DNA from: an uncultured Paracoccaceae bacterium
GTDB taxonomy: Bacteria; Pseudomonadota; Alphaproteobacteria; Rhodobacterales; Rhodobacteraceae
Reading direction: 5' to 3'
Assembly: GCA_934500835.1 (NCBI GenBank)
Contig: CAKSTR010000005.1
Span: forward strand, 124,001-188,000
DNA length: 64,000 nucleotides
In this document: piece after piece, positions 9,273 through 17,309 of the stretch
Position numbering within the stretch: position 1 is the first letter of the stretch
How the letters are laid out: each line of letters begins with the position of its first letter
Made by a program: the position numbers and the translations under genes
The notes under the pieces: model-generated
Databases searched by the model: none
The model's input: only the letters and a program-made list of their open reading frames with translations
What the model was told of the DNA's origin: nothing

Positions 9273-10505
9273 ATGCGGAAATTCACGATCGTCGGCGGTG
9301 GGCAATCGGGGCTGATGGTGGCCATCGGCCTGCTGAAAGCTGGGCACAAGGTGCGCGTGGTGCAGAACCGGACCGGCGAGGACATCGCCAGGGGCAAGGT
9401 GCTGTCCAGCCAGTGCATGTTCTCGAACGCGGTGCAGCACGAGCGGGATCTGGGGATCGACTTCTGGTCCGACAGCTGCCCGCCCGTGCAGGGCATCAAC
9501 TTCATCGTGCCGAACCCGGACGGCTCGGGCAGCAAGGTGATCGACTGGACCGGCAAGCTGGACCGCAACGCCTATGCGGTGGACCAGCGGGTGAAGATGC
9601 CGCGCTGGCTGGACGAATTCGTCAAGCTGGGCGGAGAGCTGGTCATCGCCGATGCCGGCATCGAAGAACTGGAAACCTACGCCGCCGAGGACGATCTGGT
9701 GGTGGTGGCCAGCGGCAAGGGCGAGGTCGGCAAGATGTTCGCCCGCGATGCCGGGAAATCCCCCTATGACAAGCCGCAGCGCGCCCTTGCCCTGACCTAT
9801 GTCACCGGCATGACCCCGCGCCAGCCGCATTCGGCGGTGGAATTCAACCTGATTCCGGGTGTGGGCGAATATTTCGTCTTCCCCTCGCTGACCACGACCG
9901 GCCCGTGCGAGATCATGGTGCTGGAAGGCATCCCCGGCGGCCCGATGGATTGCTGGGCGGATGTGACGACGCCAGAGCAGCATCTGGAGAAGTCGCTCTG
10001 GATCCTGAAAACCTTCCTGCCGTGGGAGTATGAGCGGTCGAAGAACTGCCAGTTGACCGATGACAACGGCATCCTTGCCGGTCGTTTCGCGCCGACCGTG
10101 CGGCATCCGGTGGGCGTCTTGCCCTCGGGGCGCAAGGTGCTGGGGCTGGGGGATACGGTCTGCCTGAACGATCCGATCACCGGGCAGGGGTCGAACAATG
10201 CCTCGAAAGCGGCGGCGATCTATCTGAAGTCGATCCTGGCGCATGGCGACCGGCCCTTCGATCAGGCGTTCATGCAGGCGACCTTCGACGCCTATTGGGA
10301 CTATGCCAAATGGGTGGTGCAATGGACCAACATGATGCTGCAACCGCCGCCGCCCTTCATCCTTGAGATCATGGGCACCGCCTGCGTCGAACCGCGTCTG
10401 GCCCATCGCATGGCGAATGCCTTCGACGATCCGCGCGATTTCTTCCCTTGGTTCGCCGACCCGGCCGAGGCGTCTGCCTATCTGTCCAGCCTGAAGGCCG
10501 CCTGA
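9273..10505 (+). CDS. Styrene/indole monooxygenase-like FAD oxygenase (StyA type)
   Basis: A 410-residue single-component-fold flavoprotein oxygenase of the StyA class, which epoxidises styrene or indole with FADH2 supplied by a separate reductase. FAD-binding motif TIVGGGQSGLMVAIGLLKAG lies at residues 5-24, and the second FAD segment GLGDTVCLNDPITGQGSNNA is near 290. Length is close to StyA (about 415). Start at 9273 lies 11 bases after the SDR stop with an AGGGAGAGG ribosome site. The flavin reductase follows directly. StyA relatives commonly accept indole and yield indigo precursors. The actual substrate is inferred only from family. Confidence 0.82.
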   Translation: MRKFTIVGGGQSGLMVAIGLLKAGHKVRVVQNRTGEDIARGKVLSSQCMFSNAVQHERDLGIDFWSDSCPPVQGINFIVPNPDGSGSKVIDWTGKLDRNAYAVDQRVKMPRWLDEFVKLGGELVIADAGIEELETYAAEDDLVVVASGKGEVGKMFARDAGKSPYDKPQRALALTYVTGMTPRQPHSAVEFNLIPGVGEYFVFPSLTTTGPCEIMVLEGIPGGPMDCWADVTTPEQHLEKSLWILKTFLPWEYERSKNCQLTDDNGILAGRFAPTVRHPVGVLPSGRKVLGLGDTVCLNDPITGQGSNNASKAAAIYLKSILAHGDRPFDQAFMQATFDAYWDYAKWVVQWTNMMLQPPPPFILEIMGTACVEPRLAHRMANAFDDPRDFFPWFADPAEASAYLSSLKAA

Positions 10506-10507
10506 GC

Positions 10508-11002
10508 ATGGCCAAGGTCGATGTTGCGGCCTTCCGGGCGGCAATGGCGCGCTTTCCCGGTGCGGTGACCATCGTCACCGCCCGGGACGGGGATCAGCGG
10601 CGCGGCATCACTGCCACCGCCGTCTGTTCCGTCAGCGCCGAGCCGCCCAGTCTTCTGGTCTGCCTGAACCGCAAGACCGGAACCTGCGCCGCCGTTCGCG
10701 CCTCGGGCCGGTTCGGGGTCAGCCTGCTGGCCGGCGATGGCGGCGATCTGGCGATGGTCTTTGCCGGGGCGACAGGCGCCAGCGGCGACGACAAGTTCGC
10801 CACCGGCATCTGGGAGGACGACAGCCACGGCCAGCCCAGTCTGCAGGATGCCGTTCTGGGCTTTTCCTGCGAAGTGGCCGAGGTGGTCGAGGCCGGCAGC
10901 CATTGCGTCTTTATCGGCCATATCGCCGAAATCCGCCACGGCGAAGGGCCGGCGCTGGTCTACGAGCAGTCGCGTTTCCACCGGCTGACGCCGATGGGCT
11001 GA
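10508..11002 (+). CDS. Flavin reductase (StyB/HpaC type), partner of the StyA-like oxygenase
   Basis: A 164-residue flavin reductase-fold protein that would deliver reduced FAD from NADH to the preceding monooxygenase. It has the family opening FRAAMARFPGAVTIVTARDG, GITATAVCSVSAEPPSLLVCLNR (about residues 32-55) and the C-terminal HCVFIGHIAEIRHGEGPALVYEQSRF. The start at 10508 is two bases after the monooxygenase stop, so the pair is translationally coupled. A second, distinct flavin reductase sits at 16735, paired with another oxygenase. Confidence 0.88.
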   Translation: MAKVDVAAFRAAMARFPGAVTIVTARDGDQRRGITATAVCSVSAEPPSLLVCLNRKTGTCAAVRASGRFGVSLLAGDGGDLAMVFAGATGASGDDKFATGIWEDDSHGQPSLQDAVLGFSCEVAEVVEAGSHCVFIGHIAEIRHGEGPALVYEQSRFHRLTPMG

Positions 11003-11029
11003 GGCTTCGGCAAAGCCGGTCGCCGGCGC

Positions 11030-12058
11030 TCAGGCAAAATCGATCATCGCCCGCCACAGGTCCACCCCGCCATCGGTGGCGTGGCGGTTGATCTCGGCCA
11101 GTTCCTCGGGCGCGAAACCCAGGTTCGCCACGGCGTCCAGCGAATTGTCCAGTTGCTCGACATTGCGTGCCCCGATCAGTGCCGAAGTGACGCGGGCATC
11201 GCGCAGCACCCAGGCAATGGCCATCTGCGCAAGGCTTTGTCCGCGCCGCTTCGCCACCTCGTTCAGTGCGCGCACCCGCGCCAAATTGTCGGGCGACAGC
11301 AGCCGCTGATCAAAGGAGCCGCCCTTGGCAGCCCGTGCCTCATCTGGCACGCCGCCCAGATACTTGCCGGTCAACAGCCCCTGCGCCAGCGGCGAAAAGG
11401 CGATGCAGCCAATGCCAAGATCGCCCAGCGTGTCCAGCAGCCCATCCTCCACCCAGCGGTTCAGCATGGAGTAGGACGGCTGGTGGATCAGCAGCGGCAC
11501 ACCCTCCGAGGCCAGAATCCGATGCGCCTCGCGCGTCCGCTCCGGCCCGTAAGACGAGATGCCGACATAAAGCGCCTTGCCCTGCCGCACCATCTGCGCC
11601 AGCGCGCCCATGGTTTCCTCAAGCGGCACATCGGGCGTGGGGCGGTGCGAATAGAAGATGTCCACATAGTCGAGTTGCATGCGCTGCAGGCTTTGGTCCA
11701 GCGAGGCCATCAGATGCTTGCGCGACCCGCCGCTGCCATAGGGGCCGGGCCACATGTCCCAGCCGGCCTTGGTCGATATCACCATCTCGTCGCGGTGGCT
11801 GGAGAAATCCTTTTGCAGGATCGTGCCGAAATTTTCCTCGGCCGAGCCATAGGGCGGGCCGTAATTGTTGGCCAGATCGAAATGGGTGACGCCGCGATCG
11901 AAGGCGCGGCGCAGCACGGCGCGGTAGGTCTCGAACACATCCGTGCCGCCGAAGTTCTGCCACAGGCCCAGCGACACGGGCGGCAACCGCAGCCCGTTGC
12001 GGCCCGAGGCGCGGTAGGTGGTGCTCTGGTAACGGTCGGCGGCGGCGATATGCATCAT
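11030..12058 (-). CDS. Aldo/keto reductase, YghZ (L-glyceraldehyde 3-phosphate reductase) group
   Basis: A 342-residue NADPH-dependent aldo/keto reductase of the AKR14/YghZ type. It starts MMHIAAADRYQSTTYRASG, then carries THFDLANNYGPPYGSAEENFG (catalytic D and Y region, near residue 55), STKAGWDMWPGPYG and DYVDIFYSHRPTPDVPLEET. The C-terminal nucleotide-binding segment SALIGARNVEQLDNSL is present. Family members reduce aldehydes such as glyceraldehyde 3-phosphate and methylglyoxal. A much longer in-frame extension upstream is proline/arginine-rich, overlaps the neighbouring gene, and was rejected. Confidence 0.88.
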   Translation of the reverse strand: MMHIAAADRYQSTTYRASGRNGLRLPPVSLGLWQNFGGTDVFETYRAVLRRAFDRGVTHFDLANNYGPPYGSAEENFGTILQKDFSSHRDEMVISTKAGWDMWPGPYGSGGSRKHLMASLDQSLQRMQLDYVDIFYSHRPTPDVPLEETMGALAQMVRQGKALYVGISSYGPERTREAHRILASEGVPLLIHQPSYSMLNRWVEDGLLDTLGDLGIGCIAFSPLAQGLLTGKYLGGVPDEARAAKGGSFDQRLLSPDNLARVRALNEVAKRRGQSLAQMAIAWVLRDARVTSALIGARNVEQLDNSLDAVANLGFAPEELAEINRHATDGGVDLWRAMIDFA

Positions 12059-12072
12059 GGGCTCCGGTAGGG

Positions 12073-13110
12073 TCAGGCGGACGGGTTCATCTCGGCGAAA
12101 ACGGCGTAGAGCTGCAGGGCAAGGTCGCGCGGCAGCGGCGTCGATTGGGCATGCAGACAATGGCAGAAGAGGTGGTAGCCGGCCGGAGTGCGCAACAGCT
12201 GCGCTGCACGCTTGCGATGCCAGTCGCAGGCGGCGCGATGCAGCGCCTCGAGTCCGGGCAGGGCGCGCAGGGCTGCAATCTCGGCCGCCAGGGCGTCCTG
12301 ATGCACAAGAATGGCGCGGTTCTCTTCGGTGTTGAAGTTCCGCTCGACCCAATAGGCCAAGTCGATCGCTTTCACCCGCCGGTTCGCCAGGCCCCGCGCC
12401 GTCTTGACCAGAAAGCTTTCGGCCGAACGCAGGGAGTAGTGGTTCATCTCCACAACTTCCCGGCCAGGCGTCAGGCCGGGCAGCGAGATATAGTCGTCCT
12501 TCAGCGCAAAGGTTTCGGCAAGCGGCTTGCCGGACCCGTCCGCCCATCTGGGTGCGGCTGCCGAAGGGCGGCGCTTTGGCCGATGGACTCCGGGCTTCTG
12601 GAAGGCCTCGGGCCGGTAGAGCGTCTTGAAGTGCCGCCCGGCAATCGGGTGATACAGGGCGGACGGCGCGCAGCGCAGGAACTGCCTGGTGACAGGCGCG
12701 TCGTGAAAGCCGACGATCCCGCCGGCGCCGAACAGCCGCCAGGGCAGGGCGATGGCTTCGGTCCCGGCGGGCATGGCCGCAATGGCATCGGGCAGGCGGT
12801 GGCCGCCGGCATGGATCATCGGGAATTCGTCCATGTCGCTGAACAGAACCCAGTCGGCACCACGGGTCAGCCGGTCCTGCGACAGTCGTTGCAGCGCCTG
12901 CCACTGGATGCTTTTGCCCTCATCCGCCTGATGCGGCAGGTGGCGCAGCACCCCGTGATCCTGCAGGCGGGCCAGCATCGCATCCGACCCGTCCTCGCAA
13001 TCGTTTGAGAAAACGATGAAATCCGTCACTCCGATCAGGCGGTGATAGGCGATCCATTCCAACAGGAACGGGCCTTCGTTGCGCTGGCAGGTGGTCGAGA
13101 GGATCTTCAT
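12073..13110 (-). CDS. Glycosyltransferase family 2-like protein
   Basis: A 345-residue protein of the family often annotated glycosyl transferase family 2 (Glyco_tranf_2_4). It opens MKILSTTCQRNEGPFLLEWIAYH and has the nucleotide-sugar pattern DFIVFSNDCEDGSD near residue 33 and a DxD-like metal site FSDMDEFPMI near 92. NHYSLRSAESFLVK lies in the C-terminal part. No membrane segment is evident. Donor and acceptor are unknown; such genes in Rhodobacteraceae often decorate surface polysaccharide. The ATG at 13110 is preferred to the upstream TTG. Its 3' end is 14 bases from the aldo/keto reductase start. Confidence 0.75.
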   Translation of the reverse strand: MKILSTTCQRNEGPFLLEWIAYHRLIGVTDFIVFSNDCEDGSDAMLARLQDHGVLRHLPHQADEGKSIQWQALQRLSQDRLTRGADWVLFSDMDEFPMIHAGGHRLPDAIAAMPAGTEAIALPWRLFGAGGIVGFHDAPVTRQFLRCAPSALYHPIAGRHFKTLYRPEAFQKPGVHRPKRRPSAAAPRWADGSGKPLAETFALKDDYISLPGLTPGREVVEMNHYSLRSAESFLVKTARGLANRRVKAIDLAYWVERNFNTEENRAILVHQDALAAEIAALRALPGLEALHRAACDWHRKRAAQLLRTPAGYHLFCHCLHAQSTPLPRDLALQLYAVFAEMNPSA

Positions 13111-13179
13111 CGGCAACTGGGGTCCGGGCCTGTTCGCCCCGGACCCTAGCCGCTGGCCTGCTTGCCGTCCATGCCGCGA

Positions 13180-13971
13180 TCAGGCGGCGCTGCGGCCGTA
13201 AAAGCCGATCTGCTCCTTGGCGGTCATGCTGACGCCGGGCCGGTCATAGAACGAGAAGATGGTGACCAGCCGCTCGACCTTGCCCTGAACCTGCACCACG
13301 CGGTGTAGGGTATTCACGCCGCGAAAGACGTTCAGCGCGCCTTCCTTCAGCCGGACCTTGCGCAACAGAGGGTCCTGGCCGCGCAGCGCCGCCGCGACGC
13401 CCGCATAGTTCGGGTCATCCGCAGTGCGCAGATCCTTGCGGTATTCCAGTTCCCCGCCCGCCTCGGGCGCCTGCAGAAGAATGGTGGTGGTGAACTCCGA
13501 GCGGTCGAAATGCCAGTTCAGCGCCTCGCCCGCGCGGCTGGCCTGAACGTTCACCCGGGCCATCGGGTCATCCATGGTATAAAGCGCGGGCTTGCCCATC
13601 GTGGCGGCAAGGAAATCGGCAAAGGGCTGCCATTCATAAAGCGCGATGACCGGATTGCCGGCCAGCTGATCGGCGCAAAGCGTGTGGTTCACCGTCTCCA
13701 CCTTGGTCATGGCGGGATGGTCGTCGGTCAGCCCTTCCACCGTGTCACGGAAATAGACGTTATGGCTGCGCGCGTGACGGTGGCTTTCGCTTGCCATGGC
13801 CGGGGCGGCCATCTCGGCGGCGCGGCGGGTCGCCTCGGGGCGCAGGAAGCCGGGCAGTTCGAACATACCTTCGGCCGCCAGCGATTCACGGCTGCGGGCG
13901 ACAAGGGCGGCGTATTCGGGACTGTCGGGGCGGTCCAGCGGATAGGCTGCAAGATCGACAAGGTGCTCCAT
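13180..13971 (-). CDS. HalD/BesD-family Fe(II)/2-oxoglutarate oxygenase with an HxD facial triad
   Basis: A 263-residue non-haem iron oxygenase related to the BesD/HalD amino-acid halogenases. The iron-binding segment reads NWHFDRSEFTTTILLQ, giving H154 and D156. The distal histidine is H223 in FRGVNTLHRVVQVQG, and RLVTIFSFYDRPG supplies the 2-oxoglutarate-binding arginine region. Halogenases of this group replace the aspartate with glycine to make room for chloride. Here the aspartate is kept, so hydroxylation is more likely than halogenation. The ATG at 13971 has GGAG seven bases upstream; an earlier ATG at 13992 is possible. Flanked by a LysR regulator; substrate probably a free amino acid (inference). 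Confidence 0.75.
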   Translation of the reverse strand: MEHLVDLAAYPLDRPDSPEYAALVARSRESLAAEGMFELPGFLRPEATRRAAEMAAPAMASESHRHARSHNVYFRDTVEGLTDDHPAMTKVETVNHTLCADQLAGNPVIALYEWQPFADFLAATMGKPALYTMDDPMARVNVQASRAGEALNWHFDRSEFTTTILLQAPEAGGELEYRKDLRTADDPNYAGVAAALRGQDPLLRKVRLKEGALNVFRGVNTLHRVVQVQGKVERLVTIFSFYDRPGVSMTAKEQIGFYGRSAA

Positions 13972-14060
13972 GGTGCGGCTCCGGTTGGTCATCGCACCAA
14001 GGATTGCGGCAGATCGGCAAAGTTACAACGGGGCCAATTCTACTTCTGACTAAGACAGGC

Positions 14061-14963
14061 TTAGCCAGAGGCCGCGCCCTGCAAAGCCTTTACCAGATCC
14101 GCCAGATGCCGTTTGCCTGTGCGTGCCCGCGGCCAGACCAGCGCATAGGCATGGCCCAGCGGCAGCGCCACATCGGACAGGGCGATCAGCCGGCCCGCCG
14201 CCAGATCATCCTGCGCCAGAAGGGCCTGCCCAAGTGCGATGCCCAGACCTTCGCGCGCCATATCCAGCACCAGGGCCGAGCTGCCGCTTTGGAACCCCTG
14301 CGTGGTGGCCGGCATCGGCAGCGCAGCGGCGGCAAACCATTCCGGCCAGCCGGGCAGGCTGCCGAAGTCCGGCCCCCAGGACGTGTGCAAAAGATGCTCG
14401 CCCGCCACCTGCGCCATCCCCCGCGCCCCCGCATTGCGGGTCAGCCAGCCGGGGCTGCAAAGCGGCAGCACCCTGTCCCGGACCAGCGGCCCTTGTGCCT
14501 GATCGGGATAGTGCGTCGGGTCGTAGGCCAGCCGCAGGTCGATGTCATGGCGGGCGAAATCCACCGGGTCAGGCTCCACCCGCAGGTCGAAGCGAAAGCC
14601 CGGATGCGCGGCGGCATGGGCGGCCAGCCGGGGCAGCAGCCAGCGTTCCGCCAGAGAGCCGATGCAGCTGATCACCAGCCGGGACCGCGTTCGCCGCAGC
14701 ATCTGCGCCTCGGTCGTGTCCGAGATCATCTGCAGCGCGGTGCCGAACCCTTCGAACAGCGCCTGTCCGGCATCGGTCAGCACGACGCGGTTGTTCAGCC
14801 GGGCGAAAACCTTCTTGCCAAGGAAATCCTCAAGCTTGCGCACCTGTTGGCTGACCGCCGCCGGCGATATGCCCAGCTCTGCCGCCGCCCCGACATAGCC
14901 GCCGGTGCGGGCCGCCGCTTCGAAGGCGCGCAGGGCGTTCAGGGGCGGCAGGGTCAGCGGCAT
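14061..14963 (-). CDS. LysR-family transcriptional regulator (GcvA-like)
   Basis: A 300-residue regulator with N-terminal winged helix LNALRAFEAAARTGGYVGAAAELGISPAAVSQQVRKLEDFLGKK in residues 8-51, a linker helix, and a LysR substrate-binding domain to the end. The opening PPLNALRAFEAAARTG is characteristic of GcvA-like LysR proteins. It starts two bases after the stop of the upstream MarR-type gene, so the two regulators are co-transcribed. It lies 89 bases upstream of the 2-oxoglutarate oxygenase on the same strand. Effector unknown. Confidence 0.9.
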   Translation of the reverse strand: MPLTLPPLNALRAFEAAARTGGYVGAAAELGISPAAVSQQVRKLEDFLGKKVFARLNNRVVLTDAGQALFEGFGTALQMISDTTEAQMLRRTRSRLVISCIGSLAERWLLPRLAAHAAAHPGFRFDLRVEPDPVDFARHDIDLRLAYDPTHYPDQAQGPLVRDRVLPLCSPGWLTRNAGARGMAQVAGEHLLHTSWGPDFGSLPGWPEWFAAAALPMPATTQGFQSGSSALVLDMAREGLGIALGQALLAQDDLAAGRLIALSDVALPLGHAYALVWPRARTGKRHLADLVKALQGAASG

Positions 14964-14965
14964 GT

Positions 14966-15517
14966 CTAGCTGCGCCGGCGGGTGGCGGCGACGCGAGCGA
15001 TTTCCTCATAGATGCCGGACAGCAGGTTCAGCGTCCGTGCGGCCTCTCGCAGCCGTTCGGGAAAGCCGGGCAGTTTCTCGACCGCTGCAATCAGCAACCG
15101 GCGGCGCACGGCGCCATAGTCATCCGTGACACGCCGGCCCTCGTCCGTCACCTCATAGGTCACGCCCGACCGCCCCGCCCCCTTGCGCAGAACCAATCCC
15201 GCGCCGATCAGTTTGCGCAGGGAATACTGGATGTTCGGCACATCGTCGCGGTTGGTCAGCCGGGCAAGATCCTTGATCGTCTTCGGCCGGTCGTTCATGC
15301 GGATGATGTGGAGCATGGCGTTCTCCGGCCCCGTCGCGGCCAGATCGGACACCGACGCCAGGCACTCCGACTGCCAGCGGCCGAATCCCTCAAAGCACCG
15401 CATCAGTGCGAACTCAAGCTCGGTCGTGTCGACCTCATCCGCGCCTTCCGCCAGATGCCAGCGGAAATCCAAAGGCGCGTCTGCATCCATTTGATCTGCC
15501 TTTGGTTTTTCCGCCAT
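14966..15517 (-). CDS. MarR-type winged-helix transcriptional regulator
   Basis: A 183-residue regulator. The winged-helix core spans about residues 60-150: NAMLHIIRMNDRPKTIKDLARLTNRDDVPNIQYSLRKLIGAGLVLRKG in part, followed by the wing SGVTYEVTDEGRRV. The acidic N-terminal 35 residues are unusual for MarR proteins. It diverges from the luciferase-type monooxygenase operon, with an AT-rich inverted repeat in the 114-base gap (separate entry), so repression of that operon is the natural reading. It is co-transcribed with the LysR gene downstream. Confidence 0.82.
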   Translation of the reverse strand: MAEKPKADQMDADAPLDFRWHLAEGADEVDTTELEFALMRCFEGFGRWQSECLASVSDLAATGPENAMLHIIRMNDRPKTIKDLARLTNRDDVPNIQYSLRKLIGAGLVLRKGAGRSGVTYEVTDEGRRVTDDYGAVRRRLLIAAVEKLPGFPERLREAARTLNLLSGIYEEIARVAATRRRS

Positions 15518-15572
15518 CTTTCCACCCCGTTCCCCGGCCCAGACTGCCCCCGCAACACCGTTGACGCAAATG

Positions 15573-15603
15573 GAATTTATGATAGAGTTTTAAACATAAA
15601 ATA
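15573..15603. promoter_or_regulatory. AT-rich inverted repeat, candidate operator for the divergent MarR-type regulator
   Basis: TTTATG (15576-15581) and CATAAA (15595-15600) form inverted half-sites with thirteen bases between them. They sit in an AT-rich island about 55 bases before the divergent MarR-type start and 31 bases before the monooxygenase start. MarR-family operators are typically AT-rich inverted repeats overlapping the promoter. A TTGACG hexamer lies just upstream at 15561, but no well-spaced -10 was identified. Confidence 0.4.
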
Positions 15604-15631
15604 TCACTAAAACTACAACAGGGACATCATC

Positions 15632-16723
15632 ATGACACAGAACCGGATGCTTTCCGGCGGCTTCAAGCTGGGCACCTTCTCGACCAACTGCTCCTCGGGC
15701 ATGACGCCGACCCAGGCGGCGGAACGCTGGGTCAACAGCTGGGACAACAACCTCGCCCTCGCCAAGCTGCTGGACGCAGCCGGCATCGACTTCATGCTGC
15801 CGATCGCGCGCTGGATCGGCTATGGCGGGCCGACCGATTTCCACGGCGGTGTGCTGGAGACGATGACCTGGGCGGCGGGCCTGCTGGCCTCGACCGAAAA
15901 GCTGACCGTGTTTGCCACCATCCACACCACGGCGAACCACCCGGTTGTCGTGGCGAAACAGATCGCCACACTGGACCAGATCGGCCACGGCCGCGCCGGG
16001 CTGAACATCGTCGCGGGCTGGAACAAACCGGAGTATGAGGCGCTTGGCCTGTCGCTGCCGGATGACCACGAAACCCGCTATGGCTATGCGCAGGAGTGGA
16101 TCGACCTGATCCGCAAGATCTGGGCGTCGAAAGAGCATTTCGACTGGGACCGCAAGTATTTCAAGAACATCAAGGGCCTGAAGGGCGACCCGGCGCCCGT
16201 GCGCGGCTCGGTCCCGCTGCTGAACGCGGCCGGATCGCCGCAGGGGCGTGAGTTTGCCACCGACAACGCCAACTTCCTGTTCACCCCGGCCATCGACCTT
16301 GGCCGCTCGAAAGAGGAAATCGCCGCCCTGAAGGCGCAGGCCAAGGCCAAGAACAAGGAGGTCGGCGTGCTGACCTTCTCCCACGTCGTCTGCCGCCCGA
16401 CCGAGAAAGAGGCCCGCGACTACGTTCATTACATCGTGGACGAGAATGCCGATTGGGAGGCCACCGACAACCTGATCCGCCTGCAGCTGGCCCATGCGCT
16501 TTCGTTCCCGCATGACCTTCTGAAGCAGATCCGTTTCGGCATGGCGCTTGGCCATGGCGGCTTCCCGCTGATCGGCACGCCGGATCAGGTGGCGGCGGGG
16601 ATCATCTCGCTGCACGAGACCGGATTTGCCGGCACCACGCTATCCTTTGTGGATTACCTCAGGGAATTCCCGTATTTCGCCGAGGAAGTGCTGCCGCGCC
16701 TGGCCAGGGCCGGCATCCGCTGA
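15632..16723 (+). CDS. Luciferase-like (LLM class) flavin-dependent monooxygenase, RutA-like
   Basis: A 363-residue FMN-dependent monooxygenase with the bacterial-luciferase TIM-barrel fold. It resembles the RutA/SfnG group: ALAKLLDAAGIDFMLPIARWIGYGG near residue 45, TIHTTANHPVVVAKQIATLDQI, and GRAGLNIVAGWNKPEYEALG near 120, the counterpart of the RutA GFGxNLVTGW segment. RutA opens the uracil ring using a flavin-N5-peroxide, so an attack on an N-heteroaromatic ring or C-S bond is plausible here. A dedicated flavin reductase follows 11 bases downstream. Controlled presumably by the divergent MarR-type gene. Substrate unknown. Confidence 0.85.
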   Translation: MTQNRMLSGGFKLGTFSTNCSSGMTPTQAAERWVNSWDNNLALAKLLDAAGIDFMLPIARWIGYGGPTDFHGGVLETMTWAAGLLASTEKLTVFATIHTTANHPVVVAKQIATLDQIGHGRAGLNIVAGWNKPEYEALGLSLPDDHETRYGYAQEWIDLIRKIWASKEHFDWDRKYFKNIKGLKGDPAPVRGSVPLLNAAGSPQGREFATDNANFLFTPAIDLGRSKEEIAALKAQAKAKNKEVGVLTFSHVVCRPTEKEARDYVHYIVDENADWEATDNLIRLQLAHALSFPHDLLKQIRFGMALGHGGFPLIGTPDQVAAGIISLHETGFAGTTLSFVDYLREFPYFAEEVLPRLARAGIR

Positions 16724-16734
16724 AAGGACAAGCC

Positions 16735-17241
16735 ATGACCAACCCGCCCCCCGCCGCGATCACCGCCAAGGACTTTCGGGACGCCATGCGCGCCTTCGTC
16801 GGCACCTGCAGCGTGATCACCGTGGGGGACGGGGAAGAAGCATCCGGCCTTGTCGTGACTTCGGCAATCTCGCTCTCGGCAGAGCCGGCGCTGCTTCTGG
16901 CCTGCGTGAACCGCGCCTCCTCCAGCCACCCGCTGCTGGAGAAATACCGCCGCTTCGGATGGTCTTCACTGGGGGCGGATCATCAGGCGGTGGCCGAAAG
17001 GTTCTCGGGCTTCGGCGGCGTGAAAGGCTCTGCGCGCTATGACGGGGCCGTCTGGGAAACCGCCGTCACCGGGGCGCGGCTGCTGGCGGGCGCGCCCACG
17101 GCCTTTGACTGCACGCTTGAGGAAATGATCCACCGCGCCACCCATTCCATCCTGATCGGGCGGGTGCAGGCGATCCGCGCCACACCGGGGCAGGGGGCGC
17201 TGATCTACTGGAACGGCAGCTATCGCAGCCTGCCGGCCTGA
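16735..17241 (+). CDS. Flavin reductase partner of the LLM monooxygenase
   Basis: A 168-residue flavin reductase-domain protein that would supply reduced FMN to the preceding monooxygenase. It shows the family segments FRDAMRAFVGTCSVITVGDGEEASGL in part (residues 14-39), SAISLSAEPALLLACVNRASSSHPLL and the terminal TPGQGALIYWNGSYRSL. It carries AAAGGA in its ribosome site just after the monooxygenase stop. It is clearly a separate lineage from the reductase at 10508. Confidence 0.87.
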   Translation: MTNPPPAAITAKDFRDAMRAFVGTCSVITVGDGEEASGLVVTSAISLSAEPALLLACVNRASSSHPLLEKYRRFGWSSLGADHQAVAERFSGFGGVKGSARYDGAVWETAVTGARLLAGAPTAFDCTLEEMIHRATHSILIGRVQAIRATPGQGALIYWNGSYRSLPA

Positions 17242-17271
17242 TCCTTCACGCCGTCAAAAACGTGGACTTGC

Positions 17272-17300
17272 GGCGCAGCGGGGAAACCCTTCGCTGCGCC
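17272..17300. terminator. Convergent hairpin between flavin reductase and iorB
   Basis: A perfect nine-base stem, GGCGCAGCG (17272-17280) with CGCTGCGCC (17292-17300), lies between two convergent genes 30 bases after the reductase stop. It has no adjacent U tract on the plus strand. On the minus strand a five-T run follows about 15 bases later. A bidirectional terminator is the likely role. Confidence 0.5.
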
Positions 17301-17309
17301 GGATCCATT

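Noticed and set aside
11030..12904. 624-residue aldo/keto reductase with a long N-terminal extension
   Set aside because: The extra 282 residues are out-of-frame reading of the glycosyltransferase-like gene and lack any recognisable domain; the reductase begins at 12058.
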